Shown: positions 18,119 through 27,072 of the stretch, in pieces
How positions within the stretch are numbered: the first letter of the stretch is position 1
Layout of the letters: each line of letters starts with the position of its first letter
Source of the DNA: Deltaproteobacteria bacterium
GTDB taxonomy: Bacteria > Desulfobacterota > Desulfobacteria > Desulfobacterales > Desulfosarcinaceae
Length of the DNA: 64,000 bases
Reading direction: 5' to 3'
NCBI GenBank assembly: GCA_021824175.1
Contig: JAKALP010000033.1
Span: 1 to 64,000, forward strand
Notes under the pieces: generated by a model
Database searches by the model: none
What the model was told of the DNA's origin: nothing
What the model saw: the letters and a program-made list of their open reading frames with translations, nothing else
Position numbers and translations under genes: made by a program

Positions 18119-19400
18119 CAATCCACCTTCAGCTCGTAGGGTATCTGGTGAAATACAACCCGCTCCTGCTTTAAGCGGGCCGCGCCGATGCGGCAACTGG
18201 TGCCGTAAACGATCCTTGGGCCGTCATGGGGCGGCAATTCGGCAAGGGTGCCCAGGGTAAGGGCGTTGCCGCCCTGGGGAGATTTGTCCCCTAACACCCC
18301 ATTGTAAAGAAGATAAATGGCGGTTCCGTTATGTGCGCCGATCAGAGGAGACTTGCCGGAAACCTCATCGGGCAGCGGTGAGCTGGTAGCCTTGAAGAAG
18401 ACAAAGCGGGCAAGATCGATGAAGGAGACGCTTTCGGCAATTTGGCCGTTTTGATCAAATAGGGGGTCGCCGAGGGTGCAGTATTGGAAGCCACCGTCGA
18501 GGCCGGGAACTAATTTCGTTTGCTTCTTGTCTTTTTACGAATAGCCATTAATGGCATTCGCAAGTCTTTTTCGGGTTACAGTTTGACAAATGGTACGATC
18601 CATCTCGATTAATACAAATCTGCGATTCCCCTTTAGCTCTTTATTTGCCTGGAGGGTCGCATGGCCGATAGAGCCAGTTCCAGAAAAGGAATCTAAAATA
18701 AGGTCATTAGGACTTGTTATATATTTCATTAAACGCATTAAAACTTCATGGTCCTTGGGATTTTCGAATACCTTCTGGCCACCAAAAATATTTCTGAGGA
18801 ACTTAACGACCACCTGGGACTGTTTATGAATTACGCTTGGCATAACTTGAGCACCCACCAGCTCTTCATCTTCACTATCTCTACCGTTCTCAATTGAAAA
18901 CAGATGTGCTTTGCGGATCGGGGGTTCTGTATGATCTTTTCTAAAAACAACCAACCCTCTATCAATTTCATTTTGCATCACTTCCGGTGTTGCAAAGCCC
19001 CACCCCCTCTCCGGTACATCGCAGGGTTTTCTAGTAATAGGGTGTAAAACATCATACCTTGGACCACCTCCACCAGGCCAAGAAATATCTCTGTCGCGCC
19101 ATACTCCATTTTGGTCTATGTGTTTATATCTACTCAATTTCCTCGCAGGAGACTCTTTTGGGAGTGATTTATACCAGGCCCGTAAATCATTGTCATTTTC
19201 GTAAAATCATCACCATACTGCTCTTTTAGCTCGAAATATTTTGTCTTCACTTCATCGGCACCAGGCTTCGACTCTCTCCATTTTGTCTTATTCTGTTTTA
19301 AAAAGGATTTCAGCCCAATTTTAAACCAGATGAAAAAATCATATGCTTCCCCATCAGGCCCTTCTATTCTGTTTCTGTTGATAGCAGGTTTTGCAGCCAT
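18118..19400 (-). pseudogene. Type III DNA methyltransferase (Mod), decayed
   Basis: Three pieces of one Mod protein can be stitched. Codons from 19400 read AYDFFIWFK...ELKEQYGDDF, then a frameshift at the A-run 19203-19206 (one base short) leads into YENDNDLRAWYKSLPKESPARKLSRYKHID and the conserved WPGGGGPRYDVLHP...LDSFSGTGSIGHATLQANKE (the FxGxG SAM motif). An in-frame TAA at 18535-18537 follows NGYS, after which the same frame resumes KDKKQTKLVPGLDGGFQYCTLG and runs to the stop at 18118. The 5' half with the DPPY motif is absent; the DUF4143 ATPase gene occupies that place. The methylase cannot be made. Confidence 0.8.
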
Positions 19401-20563
19401 TTTGAAAATTCAAACCACGGCAAGGCGGTGCAATTTCCGGGAAGCTTTTTCTTCTGGCTAATGTTGCACACCAGGGTTCCATCACCGGCCTTATTGGGTC
19501 CGACCATCTCTTTGAACCGGTTCATTGAGGTCACGTGATGCACAGAGGGCGTTGCGGTGAGCTTGATCTCCACCGGCCAGAGTTTGGCGCGGGCCTGGAT
19601 GAGCAGATCGATTTCGAGGCCGCTTTGGGAACGCCAAAAATAGAGGGCCGGTTTTAGACCTGCCTGCAGAAAGCATTTCCACGCCTCGCTTACCATCAAG
19701 CCTTCGAAAAGAGCTCCGGCCATGCTGCCCCTGAGTGTTGATTCCGGGGAGGGTTGACGGGTGAGAAAGCAAACCAAGGACGGATCGGTAAGGTAGAATT
19801 TGGGGGCCTTGATGATGCGTTTGCCGAAGTTGTCATAAAATGGCGGCAGTAGATAGCAAAGGTAGCTCACCTCAAGGATTTTGAGCCAAGCTTTGATGGT
19901 GGGCTGACTCACGCCGCAATTTCCCGCTAATCGCGCGGGATGAAACTCCTGGGCGTGATGGGCGCTGCAAAGATTGATAAAAGCTTCAAAGGCGTGAAAG
20001 TTGCGGATGTTCTCCAATTGCCGCACGTCTCTCTCAAGATAGGTTTGGATATAGGATTTAATCCACAAATCCCTTTTGGCGGGTTCACAGGCAGGCTCCG
20101 GGAATAAGCCGGTCCAAACGATTTCTTCCAATGATTTGCCCAATGTTTGGATTTCATTGATGGCAAAAGGCGCCAATTCGAGAATCGCGATCCTGCCAGC
20201 CAGGGTTTCGCCCAGGCTTTTCATCAGATGAAACTGCTGCGAGCCGGTCATGATCCATAAACCGGGGGTGCGATTGCGATCGATTCTCATCTTGATGTAT
20301 TGCAGCAGTTGCGGCACATATTGAACTTCGTCAAATATGACTTGGCCATCTTTGAATTGATCCAAAAAACCATTGGGATCATCCATGGCAAACTGCCGGT
20401 TTAAAGGATCATCAAAAGTAACATAGGGCGCGTCCTTTAGCATGTGTTGGATAAATGTGGATTTGCCGGCCTGACGTGGGCCGGTAATCAATACGGCGGG
20501 AAACGTCGCGATGGCGCTGGTAAATGTTTCGGCAAGATGTCTGGGGATATACATGTTGACCAT
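19364..20563 (-). CDS. AAA ATPase with DUF4143 domain
   Basis: A 399-residue P-loop protein of the AAA_14/DUF4143 type. Walker A is ITGPRQAGKST (residues about 27-37), Walker B is VIFDEVQYVPQLLQYIK, and the sensor region is WIMTGSQQFHLMKSLGETLAGR. The C-terminal DUF4143 part includes LAGNCGVSQPTIKAWLKILEVSYLCYLLPPFY and a nuclease-like FWRSQSGLEIDLLIQ...LWPVEIK. Their biological role is unknown; they are common in mobile and defence regions. Its 3' end overlaps the mod remnant by 37 bases, consistent with an insertion that removed the mod 5' half. A start three codons later (20554) is possible. Confidence 0.85.
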   Translation of the reverse strand: MVNMYIPRHLAETFTSAIATFPAVLITGPRQAGKSTFIQHMLKDAPYVTFDDPLNRQFAMDDPNGFLDQFKDGQVIFDEVQYVPQLLQYIKMRIDRNRTPGLWIMTGSQQFHLMKSLGETLAGRIAILELAPFAINEIQTLGKSLEEIVWTGLFPEPACEPAKRDLWIKSYIQTYLERDVRQLENIRNFHAFEAFINLCSAHHAQEFHPARLAGNCGVSQPTIKAWLKILEVSYLCYLLPPFYDNFGKRIIKAPKFYLTDPSLVCFLTRQPSPESTLRGSMAGALFEGLMVSEAWKCFLQAGLKPALYFWRSQSGLEIDLLIQARAKLWPVEIKLTATPSVHHVTSMNRFKEMVGPNKAGDGTLVCNISQKKKLPGNCTALPWFEFSKWLQNLLSTETE

Positions 20564-20676
20564 ATTAAAGTGTTATTTTAATTTGGTCAATGCTTTATAG
20601 AATCTGTTCAGTGAATGAAGAGCATCGATGGTTGGGTGAGATTTTATCTGAGGCAGAGGTCAAATAGGAAAAAAGT

Positions 20677-20722
20677 AAAAATTGGGGGAGCCGATGTTCT
20701 ATATCGGCCCCCCCAAATTTTT
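20677..20722 (-). terminator. Terminator of the rpmF-fabF cluster
   Basis: AAAATTGGGGG and CCCCCAAATTTT arms enclose a second stem AGCCGAT / ATCGGC, giving a strong GC hairpin flanked by A and T runs just after the fabF stop. Its shape suits bidirectional termination. Confidence 0.8.
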
Positions 20723-20723
20723 A

Positions 20724-21965
20724 TTAGGCAAAATATTTTTTAAGAATCAAAGAGGCATTGGTTCCGCCAAAACCAAAGGAGTTGGTCATGGCGTAGGTGA
20801 TGTCAGCTTTGCGGGCCACGTTGGGGATATAGTCTAAGTCACACTCTTCATCCGGGTTGTCCAGATTGATGGTGGGCGGCAGGATGCCACGGGTCAGGGT
20901 TAGGGCCGTGATCACGGTTTCCACTCCGCCCGCGCCGCCCAGCAGATGCCCGGTCATGGATTTGGTGGAGCTGATGGGAACACTCTTGGCCAGATCGCCG
21001 AACACCATTTTGATAGCTCGGGTTTCGTAAAGATCGTTCAAGGGCGTGGAGGTTCCATGGGCGTTGATGTAGCCGATCTGGTGCTTTTGGATGCCGGCAT
21101 CGTCAATGGCTGCCTGCATGCAGCGGGCCGCGCCTTCGCCGTCGGGTGGCGGTGAGGTCATGTGATAGCCGTCGCCGCTCATGCCGTAACCCACCATCTC
21201 CGCATAGATCTTGGCGCCCCGGGCCAAGGCATGGTCCAAGGATTCCAGGATCACCATGCCGCAGCCTTCCCCCATCACGAATCCATCGCGATCCTTGTCA
21301 AAAGGGCGTGACGCCCGCTGGGGATCGCCGTTGCGGGTGGACAACGCCTTCATGGCGCAGAAGCCGGCAATGCCGGTACGGGTGATCACTGACTCCACGC
21401 CGCCGCTGATCATGGCGTCGGCTTTGCCATATTTGATAATTTCATAAGCATCGCCAATGGCATGGGCCCCGGCCGCGCAGGCCGTGGCCACCGATGAGTT
21501 GGGGCCTTTGGCGCCGAATTGGATGGAGATCATGCCCGGCGCCATGTTGCCGATAATCAATGGAATGAAAAAGGGGCTGACCCGGTTCGGGCCTTTGTGT
21601 TCGACCGTGTGGGCTGTAAGCTCCAACATGCTCAGTCCGCCCAGTCCGCAGCCGGTTAACACGCCCACGCGGTGACCATTGGAAGGATCGATTTTAAGGC
21701 CGGAATCCTCTATGGCCATGCGCGCGGCGGCAATGGCAAAGGCGATAAATGTTTCGGTCCGTTTGGCCTCTTTCTTGGGCATGAAGTCTTCGGCGTTGAA
21801 GCCTTTGACTTCGGCGGCGATTTTGGTGGCATAGTCGGAGGTGTCAAAACGGGTGATTTCGCCCACGCCCGATTTGCCGGCAATAAGTCCCGACCAGCTC
21901 TCCTCCACGCCGATTCCCAAGGGTGTGACTAAACCGACTCCGGTTACCACTACCCGTCGTTCCAA
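20724..21965 (-). CDS. fabF: 3-oxoacyl-[ACP] synthase II
   Basis: A 413-residue KAS II that elongates acyl-ACP with malonyl-ACP. The active-site cysteine lies in SSVATACAAGAHAIGDA, the two histidines in NAHGTSTPLND and STKSMTGHLLGGAGG, and the C-terminal NSFGFGGTNASLI is intact. It begins MERRVVVTGVGLVTPLG. It is the last gene of a leftward cluster after acpP (10-base gap), in the standard acpP-fabF order. Confidence 0.97.
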   Translation of the reverse strand: MERRVVVTGVGLVTPLGIGVEESWSGLIAGKSGVGEITRFDTSDYATKIAAEVKGFNAEDFMPKKEAKRTETFIAFAIAAARMAIEDSGLKIDPSNGHRVGVLTGCGLGGLSMLELTAHTVEHKGPNRVSPFFIPLIIGNMAPGMISIQFGAKGPNSSVATACAAGAHAIGDAYEIIKYGKADAMISGGVESVITRTGIAGFCAMKALSTRNGDPQRASRPFDKDRDGFVMGEGCGMVILESLDHALARGAKIYAEMVGYGMSGDGYHMTSPPPDGEGAARCMQAAIDDAGIQKHQIGYINAHGTSTPLNDLYETRAIKMVFGDLAKSVPISSTKSMTGHLLGGAGGVETVITALTLTRGILPPTINLDNPDEECDLDYIPNVARKADITYAMTNSFGFGGTNASLILKKYFA

Positions 21966-21975
21966 AAGAGCCTCC

Positions 21976-22203
21976 TTAGTGGGCGTTGATGTAGTCGATG
22001 GCGTCCTTTACGGTCACCAGCTTCTCGGCGTCCTCATCGGAAATGTCGATGTCGAACTCTTCTTCCATGGACATGATCAACTCCACCAGGTCCAGGGAGT
22101 CGGCGCCCAGGTCGTCTACAAAAGAGGCTTCCGGAACAACTTCTTCAATATCTACGCTCAATTTTTCGGCAATGATTTTTCTGATTTTGTCTTCAACTGA
22201 CAT
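21976..22203 (-). CDS. acpP: Acyl carrier protein
   Basis: A 75-residue acidic ACP. The phosphopantetheine serine is Ser36 in [15 protein letters not shown]. The protein is rich in Glu and Asp as usual ([16 protein letters not shown]). AAGGAG lies 7-12 bases before the ATG at 22203, which is preferred to a longer frame that lacks similarity. It lies between fabG and fabF and carries growing acyl chains for both. Confidence 0.97.
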   Translation of the reverse strand: MSVEDKIRKIIAEKLSVDIEEVVPEASFVDDLGADSLDLVELIMSMEEEFDIDISDEDAEKLVTVKDAIDYINAH

Positions 22204-22360
22204 GGATGTTCTCCTTTCCCTTGCGTCAGCGCCCCATCCATTTTGCGGCGTCCAGGCGCCGGGGGCTGCCAATCCATAAAATAATTGAAATCCGATTCAG
22301 ATAGACTATCGCTATTGCAACCGCCGTCGGCCTAAGGGCATCACGGCGGAATCAACCCAA

Positions 22361-23122
22361 CTACATATACATGCCACCATTGACATGCAGCACCTGGCCA
22401 GTGATATAGGCCGCGGCGTCCGAAGCCAAGAAAGCCACGGCTTCGGCCACATCTTCGGGCGAACCCATGCGGCCCAAAGGAATCGAGGCCAGCATGGCGG
22501 TTTTAACCTTTTCGGGCAACACGGCGGTCATGGCTGTATCGATAAAACCCGGCGCCACGGCATTGACCGTCACATTCCGGCTGGCATACTCCCGGGCCGT
22601 GGTTTTGGTCAGGCCGATGAGACCGGCCTTGGCCGCCACGTAGTTGGCCTGGCCGATGTTGCCCATGGCCCCCACGATGGAAGAGATGTTGATAATGCGG
22701 CCGCCGTGCTGTTTGGCCATGATGCGGGTGGCCACCTGGGAGCAGAGGAACGGCCCCTTGAGGTCCACGCTGAGCACCGCGTCCCAGTCCGCTTCTTTCA
22801 TGCGGGCCAGCAGGGCGTCGCGGGTGATGCCGGCATTGTTGACCAGCACATCCACGCGGCCCACCTCATCCATGATGGCATCGAAAAAAGCGGTCACTTC
22901 AGCCGCCACGGCCACGTTGGCCCACAGCCCCTTGGCTTGCCCGCCTGCCTTGGCCACGATCTCAATGGTCTCAGCCGCGGCCGCCTCTTCAGCGGCGCGG
23001 TCACCCGCGAAATAGTTAAAATAGATCCGGCTTTCCGCTGCTGCCAGTCGCTGGCAGATGGCCCGTCCGATGCCGCGCGAGCCGCCGGTCACTACGATGA
23101 TGCGTTGCGCTTTTTCCGTCAT
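22361..23122 (-). CDS. fabG: 3-oxoacyl-[ACP] reductase
   Basis: A 253-residue SDR reductase that reduces beta-ketoacyl-ACP with NADPH. Motifs: VTGGSRGIGRAICQRL, DVLVNNAGITRDALLARM, ISSIVGAMGNIGQANYVAAK (Ser, Tyr, Lys triad) and the closing YITGQVLHVNGGMYM. The sequence TRD-LL-RM after NNAG is typical of FabG rather than other SDRs. It starts 3 bases after the preceding acyl-CoA dehydrogenase gene and precedes acpP. Confidence 0.95.
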   Translation of the reverse strand: MTEKAQRIIVVTGGSRGIGRAICQRLAAAESRIYFNYFAGDRAAEEAAAAETIEIVAKAGGQAKGLWANVAVAAEVTAFFDAIMDEVGRVDVLVNNAGITRDALLARMKEADWDAVLSVDLKGPFLCSQVATRIMAKQHGGRIINISSIVGAMGNIGQANYVAAKAGLIGLTKTTAREYASRNVTVNAVAPGFIDTAMTAVLPEKVKTAMLASIPLGRMGSPEDVAEAVAFLASDAAAYITGQVLHVNGGMYM

Positions 23123-23124
23123 CT

Positions 23125-24771
23125 CTACCTCTCGAAAACGATGTCCGCGATGCGATCCATGTCCGTGGCCCAGTTGGCTCGGGCCATCAACAGCTCCTGA
23201 TGGGCCGTGGCCTTGAGATGCTCCTGCAGAGCGCCGCCCGTCAGGCCGGCCGCCAAAGCGATCTTGAGTCCATTGTCATTGATCAATTGGGCCACCTCGC
23301 CGGCAAATACCCTGGCCATGGCCTTGAATTTGTCAGCTTCAGCCTCATTGGCGCGCGCCAGCCGTACCGCTTTGCGCGCCAGGGCTGCACCCACTTCCAC
23401 ATAGGTCATCATATCCGCCAGGGCGAACATGACCGCCTGCTGACGGGTCTGCTTGGTTTCATGGGCCAGGTCGATGGAGCGGTTTAGGGCCTGGGCTGCC
23501 AGACCATAGAAATGGCAACCGGCATCCGGGGTCTCCTTGGCCAGGTTTTCCATCTCGGATGTGATGCGGCCGTAGAACTCACCTTTGCTTTTGCGGCTGG
23601 TCTTCCAGCGGAAGGTGCTGATAATGCTCTGCTGGATTTCGCTGGTGCCTTCATAGATGCAGGTGATCTTGACATCGCGTTTGACTTTTTCCACTCCGAA
23701 CTCACGGATGTAGCCATAGCCGCCCAGGGCCTGGATGCAGTCGTTGGCGCAACGGTCGGCCGATTCGGTGGCAAAGAGCTTGCCGATGGCGCCTTCCACT
23801 TGCAGATCCTCTTCGCTGCTGTCCAGCATGTGAGCCACTTCATCGATGTAGGCATCGGCCGCCGCCATGCGCACCACATTGGGCACGATCAGCTTGTGGG
23901 TATAACCCTGTTTTTCCGACAGGGGCGAACCGAATTGAATGCGCTCCTTGGCATAGGGAATGGCAATCTCCAAAGCCGCTTCTCCAGCGCCCAGCCCCAT
24001 GGAGGCCACCATCAGACGGGTATAGCCGAACACCACGTTGGCCTGCTTGAGACCTTTGCCCGGCTCGCCGCCAATGAGATTTTCGATGGGCACGTAAACA
24101 TCATCAAAGGTGAGGGGCGAAGTGTTGGAGGCTCGGATGCCATGCTTTTCCTCGCCCTTGTGCTGCTTGAACCCTGGCGCGCCTTTTTCCACAATAAAGA
24201 AACTGTGGCCTTCGGGCGTTTCGGCCAGAACGGTGACAATGTCGGCATACCCACCGGTGGAGATGAATTGCTTGTTGCCCGTGATTTTGTAGCCGGTCAC
24301 CTTGCCGTTGCCGTCAGTCACCGGTACGGCCTTGGTCTTGAGCGAAGCCAGATTGCTGCCCGCGCCCGGCTCGGTCACGGCATAGGCCACCAGGGAGTTG
24401 CCTTCGGCGATGCGGCCCAGCCATTTGGCTTTCTGCTCTTCGGTGGCGCCGACCAAAATAGGGTCTGAACCCAATTGGATGGCGAAAAAGCCGGTGGCCA
24501 CGCCCAGGCAGATGCGGGCCATCTCCTGGACCACTTTGCAGCAGTCCCGGGCTCCGCCGCCCATGCCGCCGTATTGTTCCGGAATAAAGAGCAGTTGCAG
24601 TCCGATTTCGGGCCCCAACATTTCTCGGATCTGGGCTTCGGGGAAAACCTCTTCCTTGTCCCATTCCAGGATATTTTCTTTTGTCAACAGCCGTTTACGG
24701 AGTTGGCGGACCGTCTCCACCACCATCTCCCGGGACTCAGCATCCAAACCGCGGTATTCAATATCGGCCAT
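23125..24771 (-). CDS. Acyl-CoA dehydrogenase family protein in the fab cluster
   Basis: A 548-residue flavoprotein, longer than the usual 380-400, with the core in residues 1-400 and a C-terminal helical extension of about 150 residues. Core motifs: FIPEQYGGMGGG, AYAVTEPGAGSNLASLKTKA, GNKQFISTGGYADIV, GIRASNTSPLTFDDVYVP and CIQALGGYGYIREFGVEKVKRDVKITCIYEGTSEIQ, the last holding the usual catalytic glutamate in YEGT. It lies between rpmF and fabG with a 3-base gap to fabG, where plsX, fabH and fabD stand in many bacteria. A role in lipid synthesis or remodelling is inferred from position only. Confidence 0.9.
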   Translation of the reverse strand: MADIEYRGLDAESREMVVETVRQLRKRLLTKENILEWDKEEVFPEAQIREMLGPEIGLQLLFIPEQYGGMGGGARDCCKVVQEMARICLGVATGFFAIQLGSDPILVGATEEQKAKWLGRIAEGNSLVAYAVTEPGAGSNLASLKTKAVPVTDGNGKVTGYKITGNKQFISTGGYADIVTVLAETPEGHSFFIVEKGAPGFKQHKGEEKHGIRASNTSPLTFDDVYVPIENLIGGEPGKGLKQANVVFGYTRLMVASMGLGAGEAALEIAIPYAKERIQFGSPLSEKQGYTHKLIVPNVVRMAAADAYIDEVAHMLDSSEEDLQVEGAIGKLFATESADRCANDCIQALGGYGYIREFGVEKVKRDVKITCIYEGTSEIQQSIISTFRWKTSRKSKGEFYGRITSEMENLAKETPDAGCHFYGLAAQALNRSIDLAHETKQTRQQAVMFALADMMTYVEVGAALARKAVRLARANEAEADKFKAMARVFAGEVAQLINDNGLKIALAAGLTGGALQEHLKATAHQELLMARANWATDMDRIADIVFER

Positions 24772-24808
24772 TAATACGTGTCCTTATGTATATTTGGTCT
24801 GTTTGGAA

Positions 24809-24991
24809 TTAATCTTTGTCGGTTTCGATAGCCGTCCGGCCTTTATAGGCGCCGCAATTGGGGCAGGCGTGGTGGGGTAAAATCGGTTCGTTGCACTCGG
24901 CGCAAGTGGCCAAATTGGGGGCCTCGATTTTTTGGTGGGTACGCCGTTTGTCCCGTCTTGACTTGGATATTTTACGCTTTGGTAGTGCCAT
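24809..24991 (-). CDS. rpmF: 50S ribosomal protein L32
   Basis: A 60-residue L32. The basic N-terminus MALPKRKISKSRRDKRRTH is characteristic. It is the zinc-binding form: Cys30, Cys33, Cys43 and Cys46 make two CxxC pairs (CAEC and CPNC). It heads the leftward lipid cluster, the same rpmF-lipid linkage seen across bacteria, although the DUF177 gene usually found upstream is not here and plsX does not follow. Confidence 0.96.
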   Translation of the reverse strand: MALPKRKISKSRRDKRRTHQKIEAPNLATCAECNEPILPHHACPNCGAYKGRTAIETDKD

Positions 24992-25018
24992 GAGTAATCT
25001 CCCAACAATCTGAAATTA

Positions 25019-25402
25019 TGAACAATAATTCAATTTAAAGACCTTTTTGAATGCAAACGCCTCTAGTAATTAAATTCATATGGCTTGTCAAGAAATTTTA
25101 TCCCGCCAATCTCGGAGGCCCTTGTACCATATCGGTTGATGTGCTATGCAAACCATTTTTGAGCCAATACCCCGCCGCGCCATAATCTCTTTATAATCCA
25201 GGTTTTTGGCATGGTTTAGGTCTTTTCCAATAATTGGAGGTTCCCGTTTTGCTCTTGGCGCCGCTTTTTTGTTTGTAATTGATGGAGTCGCCGGCAAGGG
25301 CCGCCCCGTTCAACTGATTGACTAGTTTATCTTTGCTCATATAAAAAGCAATAAGTAAAGTGGGAACCCACCAAATTTTTTAAACTAAAGGATCAATTTT
25401 TC
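25019..25402. other. Divergent intergenic region rpmF/gltX
   Basis: This 384-base gap separates the leftward rpmF cluster from the rightward gltX. It must hold both promoters, but no match is strong enough to call. A 69-codon minus-strand frame (25088-25297) is basic, has no upstream Shine-Dalgarno site and resembles no family; I do not count it as a gene. AAAGGA (25386-25391) precedes the gltX ATG. Confidence 0.5.
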
Positions 25403-26806
25403 ATGACCACTATCCGAACGCGATTTGCGCCCAGCCCCACTGGATATTTGCATGTGGGCGGGGCCCGCACCGCTTTATTTAACTGGCTCTATGCCCGTCA
25501 CACCGGGGGTCGGTTTATATTAAGGATCGAAGACACCGACCAGGTCCGCTCCACCGAACAATCGGTTCAGGCCATTTTCGATGCCCTCCAATGGCTGGAG
25601 ATTGATTGGGATGAAGGCCCTTTTTATCAGAGCCAGCGGTTGCCCATCTACAACAACTACATTGACCGGCTGGTAACAGAGGGTCATGCCTATTACTGCA
25701 CCTGCACCCCGGAACAGATCGAGGCCATGCGCGAAAAAGCCCGTGCCACGGGCGCCAAACCGCGCTACGACGGTACGTGCAGAGAAAAGGGCTTGGCCCC
25801 TTCGCCGGATGCCGTGGTGCGCTTCAAAGCTCCCCTGGACGGCGGCTCCACCGTGGTGCGCGATGTGGTCAAAGGCGACATCGTCTTTGCCAATGAGGAG
25901 TTGGACGACTTCGTGCTGCGTCGCACCGACGGCATGCCCACCTATAATTTTGCCGCCGTAGTGGACGATGTCACCATGACCATCACCACCGTGATCCGGG
26001 GCGATGATCACGTCATGAACACCCCCAAGCAGATTCTGCTCTACCAGGCCTTGGGCGCGCCCCTGCCCACCTTTGCCCATGTGCCCATGGTGCTGGGCAA
26101 TGACCGCACGCGCTTGTCCAAACGCCATGGCGCCACCTCCGTGACCGCTTACCGCGACATGGGGTTGCTGCCGGACGCCTTTATTAATTTCTTGGCGCGG
26201 CTGGGGTGGTCGTTTGGGGATCAGGAGTTTTTCAAGCGCGCCGAGCTAATTGAAAAATTCAGCCTGGAGCGGGTGGGCAAATCAGCCGGGGTCTTTGATC
26301 CGGTCAAGCTCAATGCCTTGAATGCCGACCACATTCAGGCTGCCACGCCCCTGCAATTGGTCCCGCACGTGAGACCCTTTTTGCAGGCCCAAGGCTGGGA
26401 TGCCAGCGACGATGCATACTTACAGGGTGTGATTCACACCTTGCAGGCTCGCAGCAAGACTCTCCAGGAGATGGCCCTGCAAGCCCATTTTTACTATGCC
26501 GCCGACTTGGCTCTGGATGCGCAGGCCGCCCAGAAATTCCTCACGGCCACTGTTTTGGAGCCGCTCAAATATCTAAAGGAGCAATTGGCGGCTTTGCCCA
26601 GCTTCAATGAAAAAGAGCTGGAAACGGTCTTTGTGCAATTGATGGAAAAATTTCAGCTCAAACTGGGCAAGATCGCCCAGCCCGTGCGCGTGGCCCTGAC
26701 CGGCACCACGGTCAGTCCGGGCATTTTTGAGATCATGGCTGTTCTTGGAAAACAAAGAGTGCTGGAGAGACTGGATAGAGCGATTGAGTACATCGGCAAA
26801 CGGTAA
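25403..26806 (+). CDS. gltX: Glutamyl-tRNA synthetase
   Basis: A 467-residue class I synthetase. The HIGH-type motif is in TGYLHVGGARTALFN and the KMSKS-type motif is RLSKRHGA. A zinc site of the E. coli type is visible: CTC in YYCTCTPEQ and Cys in RYDGTCR. The C-terminal helical anticodon-binding domain is complete. No glutaminyl-tRNA synthetase is seen, and a tRNA-Gln gene follows 106 bases downstream on the same strand; in bacteria of this kind GluRS often charges tRNA-Gln with Glu for later amidation by GatCAB, which cannot be judged from this window. Confidence 0.97.
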   Translation: MTTIRTRFAPSPTGYLHVGGARTALFNWLYARHTGGRFILRIEDTDQVRSTEQSVQAIFDALQWLEIDWDEGPFYQSQRLPIYNNYIDRLVTEGHAYYCTCTPEQIEAMREKARATGAKPRYDGTCREKGLAPSPDAVVRFKAPLDGGSTVVRDVVKGDIVFANEELDDFVLRRTDGMPTYNFAAVVDDVTMTITTVIRGDDHVMNTPKQILLYQALGAPLPTFAHVPMVLGNDRTRLSKRHGATSVTAYRDMGLLPDAFINFLARLGWSFGDQEFFKRAELIEKFSLERVGKSAGVFDPVKLNALNADHIQAATPLQLVPHVRPFLQAQGWDASDDAYLQGVIHTLQARSKTLQEMALQAHFYYAADLALDAQAAQKFLTATVLEPLKYLKEQLAALPSFNEKELETVFVQLMEKFQLKLGKIAQPVRVALTGTTVSPGIFEIMAVLGKQRVLERLDRAIEYIGKR

Positions 26807-26912
26807 TTGGCTGAGAGGTCAAGGTTGACCCGGTCAACCTTTAGCCCACTCAACCATCAACGAAACACTTGACTCCCACGCCCATCTTCATTATGTACGG
26901 GGCTGCTTTTAC

Positions 26913-26986
26913 TGGGGGATCGTCTAGCGGTAGGACTACGGACTCTGACTCCGTCTGCCGAGGTTCGAATCCTCGTCCCCCAGCCA
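26913..26986 (+). tRNA. tRNA-Gln (CTG)
   Basis: A full cloverleaf is visible. The acceptor stem TGGGGGA (26913-26919) pairs with TCCCCCA (26976-26982), with discriminator G and encoded CCA at the end. The anticodon stem ACGGA/TCCGT encloses the loop CTCTGAC with anticodon CTG. The T arm CGAGGTTCGAATCCTCG is standard. Confidence 0.97.
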
Positions 26987-26999
26987 ATAGAAGATCAAG

Positions 27000-27030
27000 G
27001 GGCCATGTCTTTGGATGTGGCCCTTTTTCT
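27000..27030 (+). terminator. Terminator after tRNA-Gln
   Basis: GGGCCA (27000-27005) and TGGCCC (27018-27023) form a hairpin followed by TTTTT. It lies 14 bases after the tRNA and probably ends the gltX-tRNA transcript. Confidence 0.8.
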
Positions 27031-27072
27031 TTCCTCTAGAAATTGAGCCCGCGTGTGTGAAAGCCATCCGCG

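Noticed and set aside
18535-19137. A short complete methyltransferase gene starting with TTG
   Set aside because: The frame extends upstream without a start and downstream past the TAA with conserved Mod sequence, so it is the middle of a broken mod gene.
25088-25297. A 69-codon basic ORF between rpmF and gltX
   Set aside because: No ribosome site, no family resemblance, and it does not look like the DUF177 gene that often precedes rpmF.
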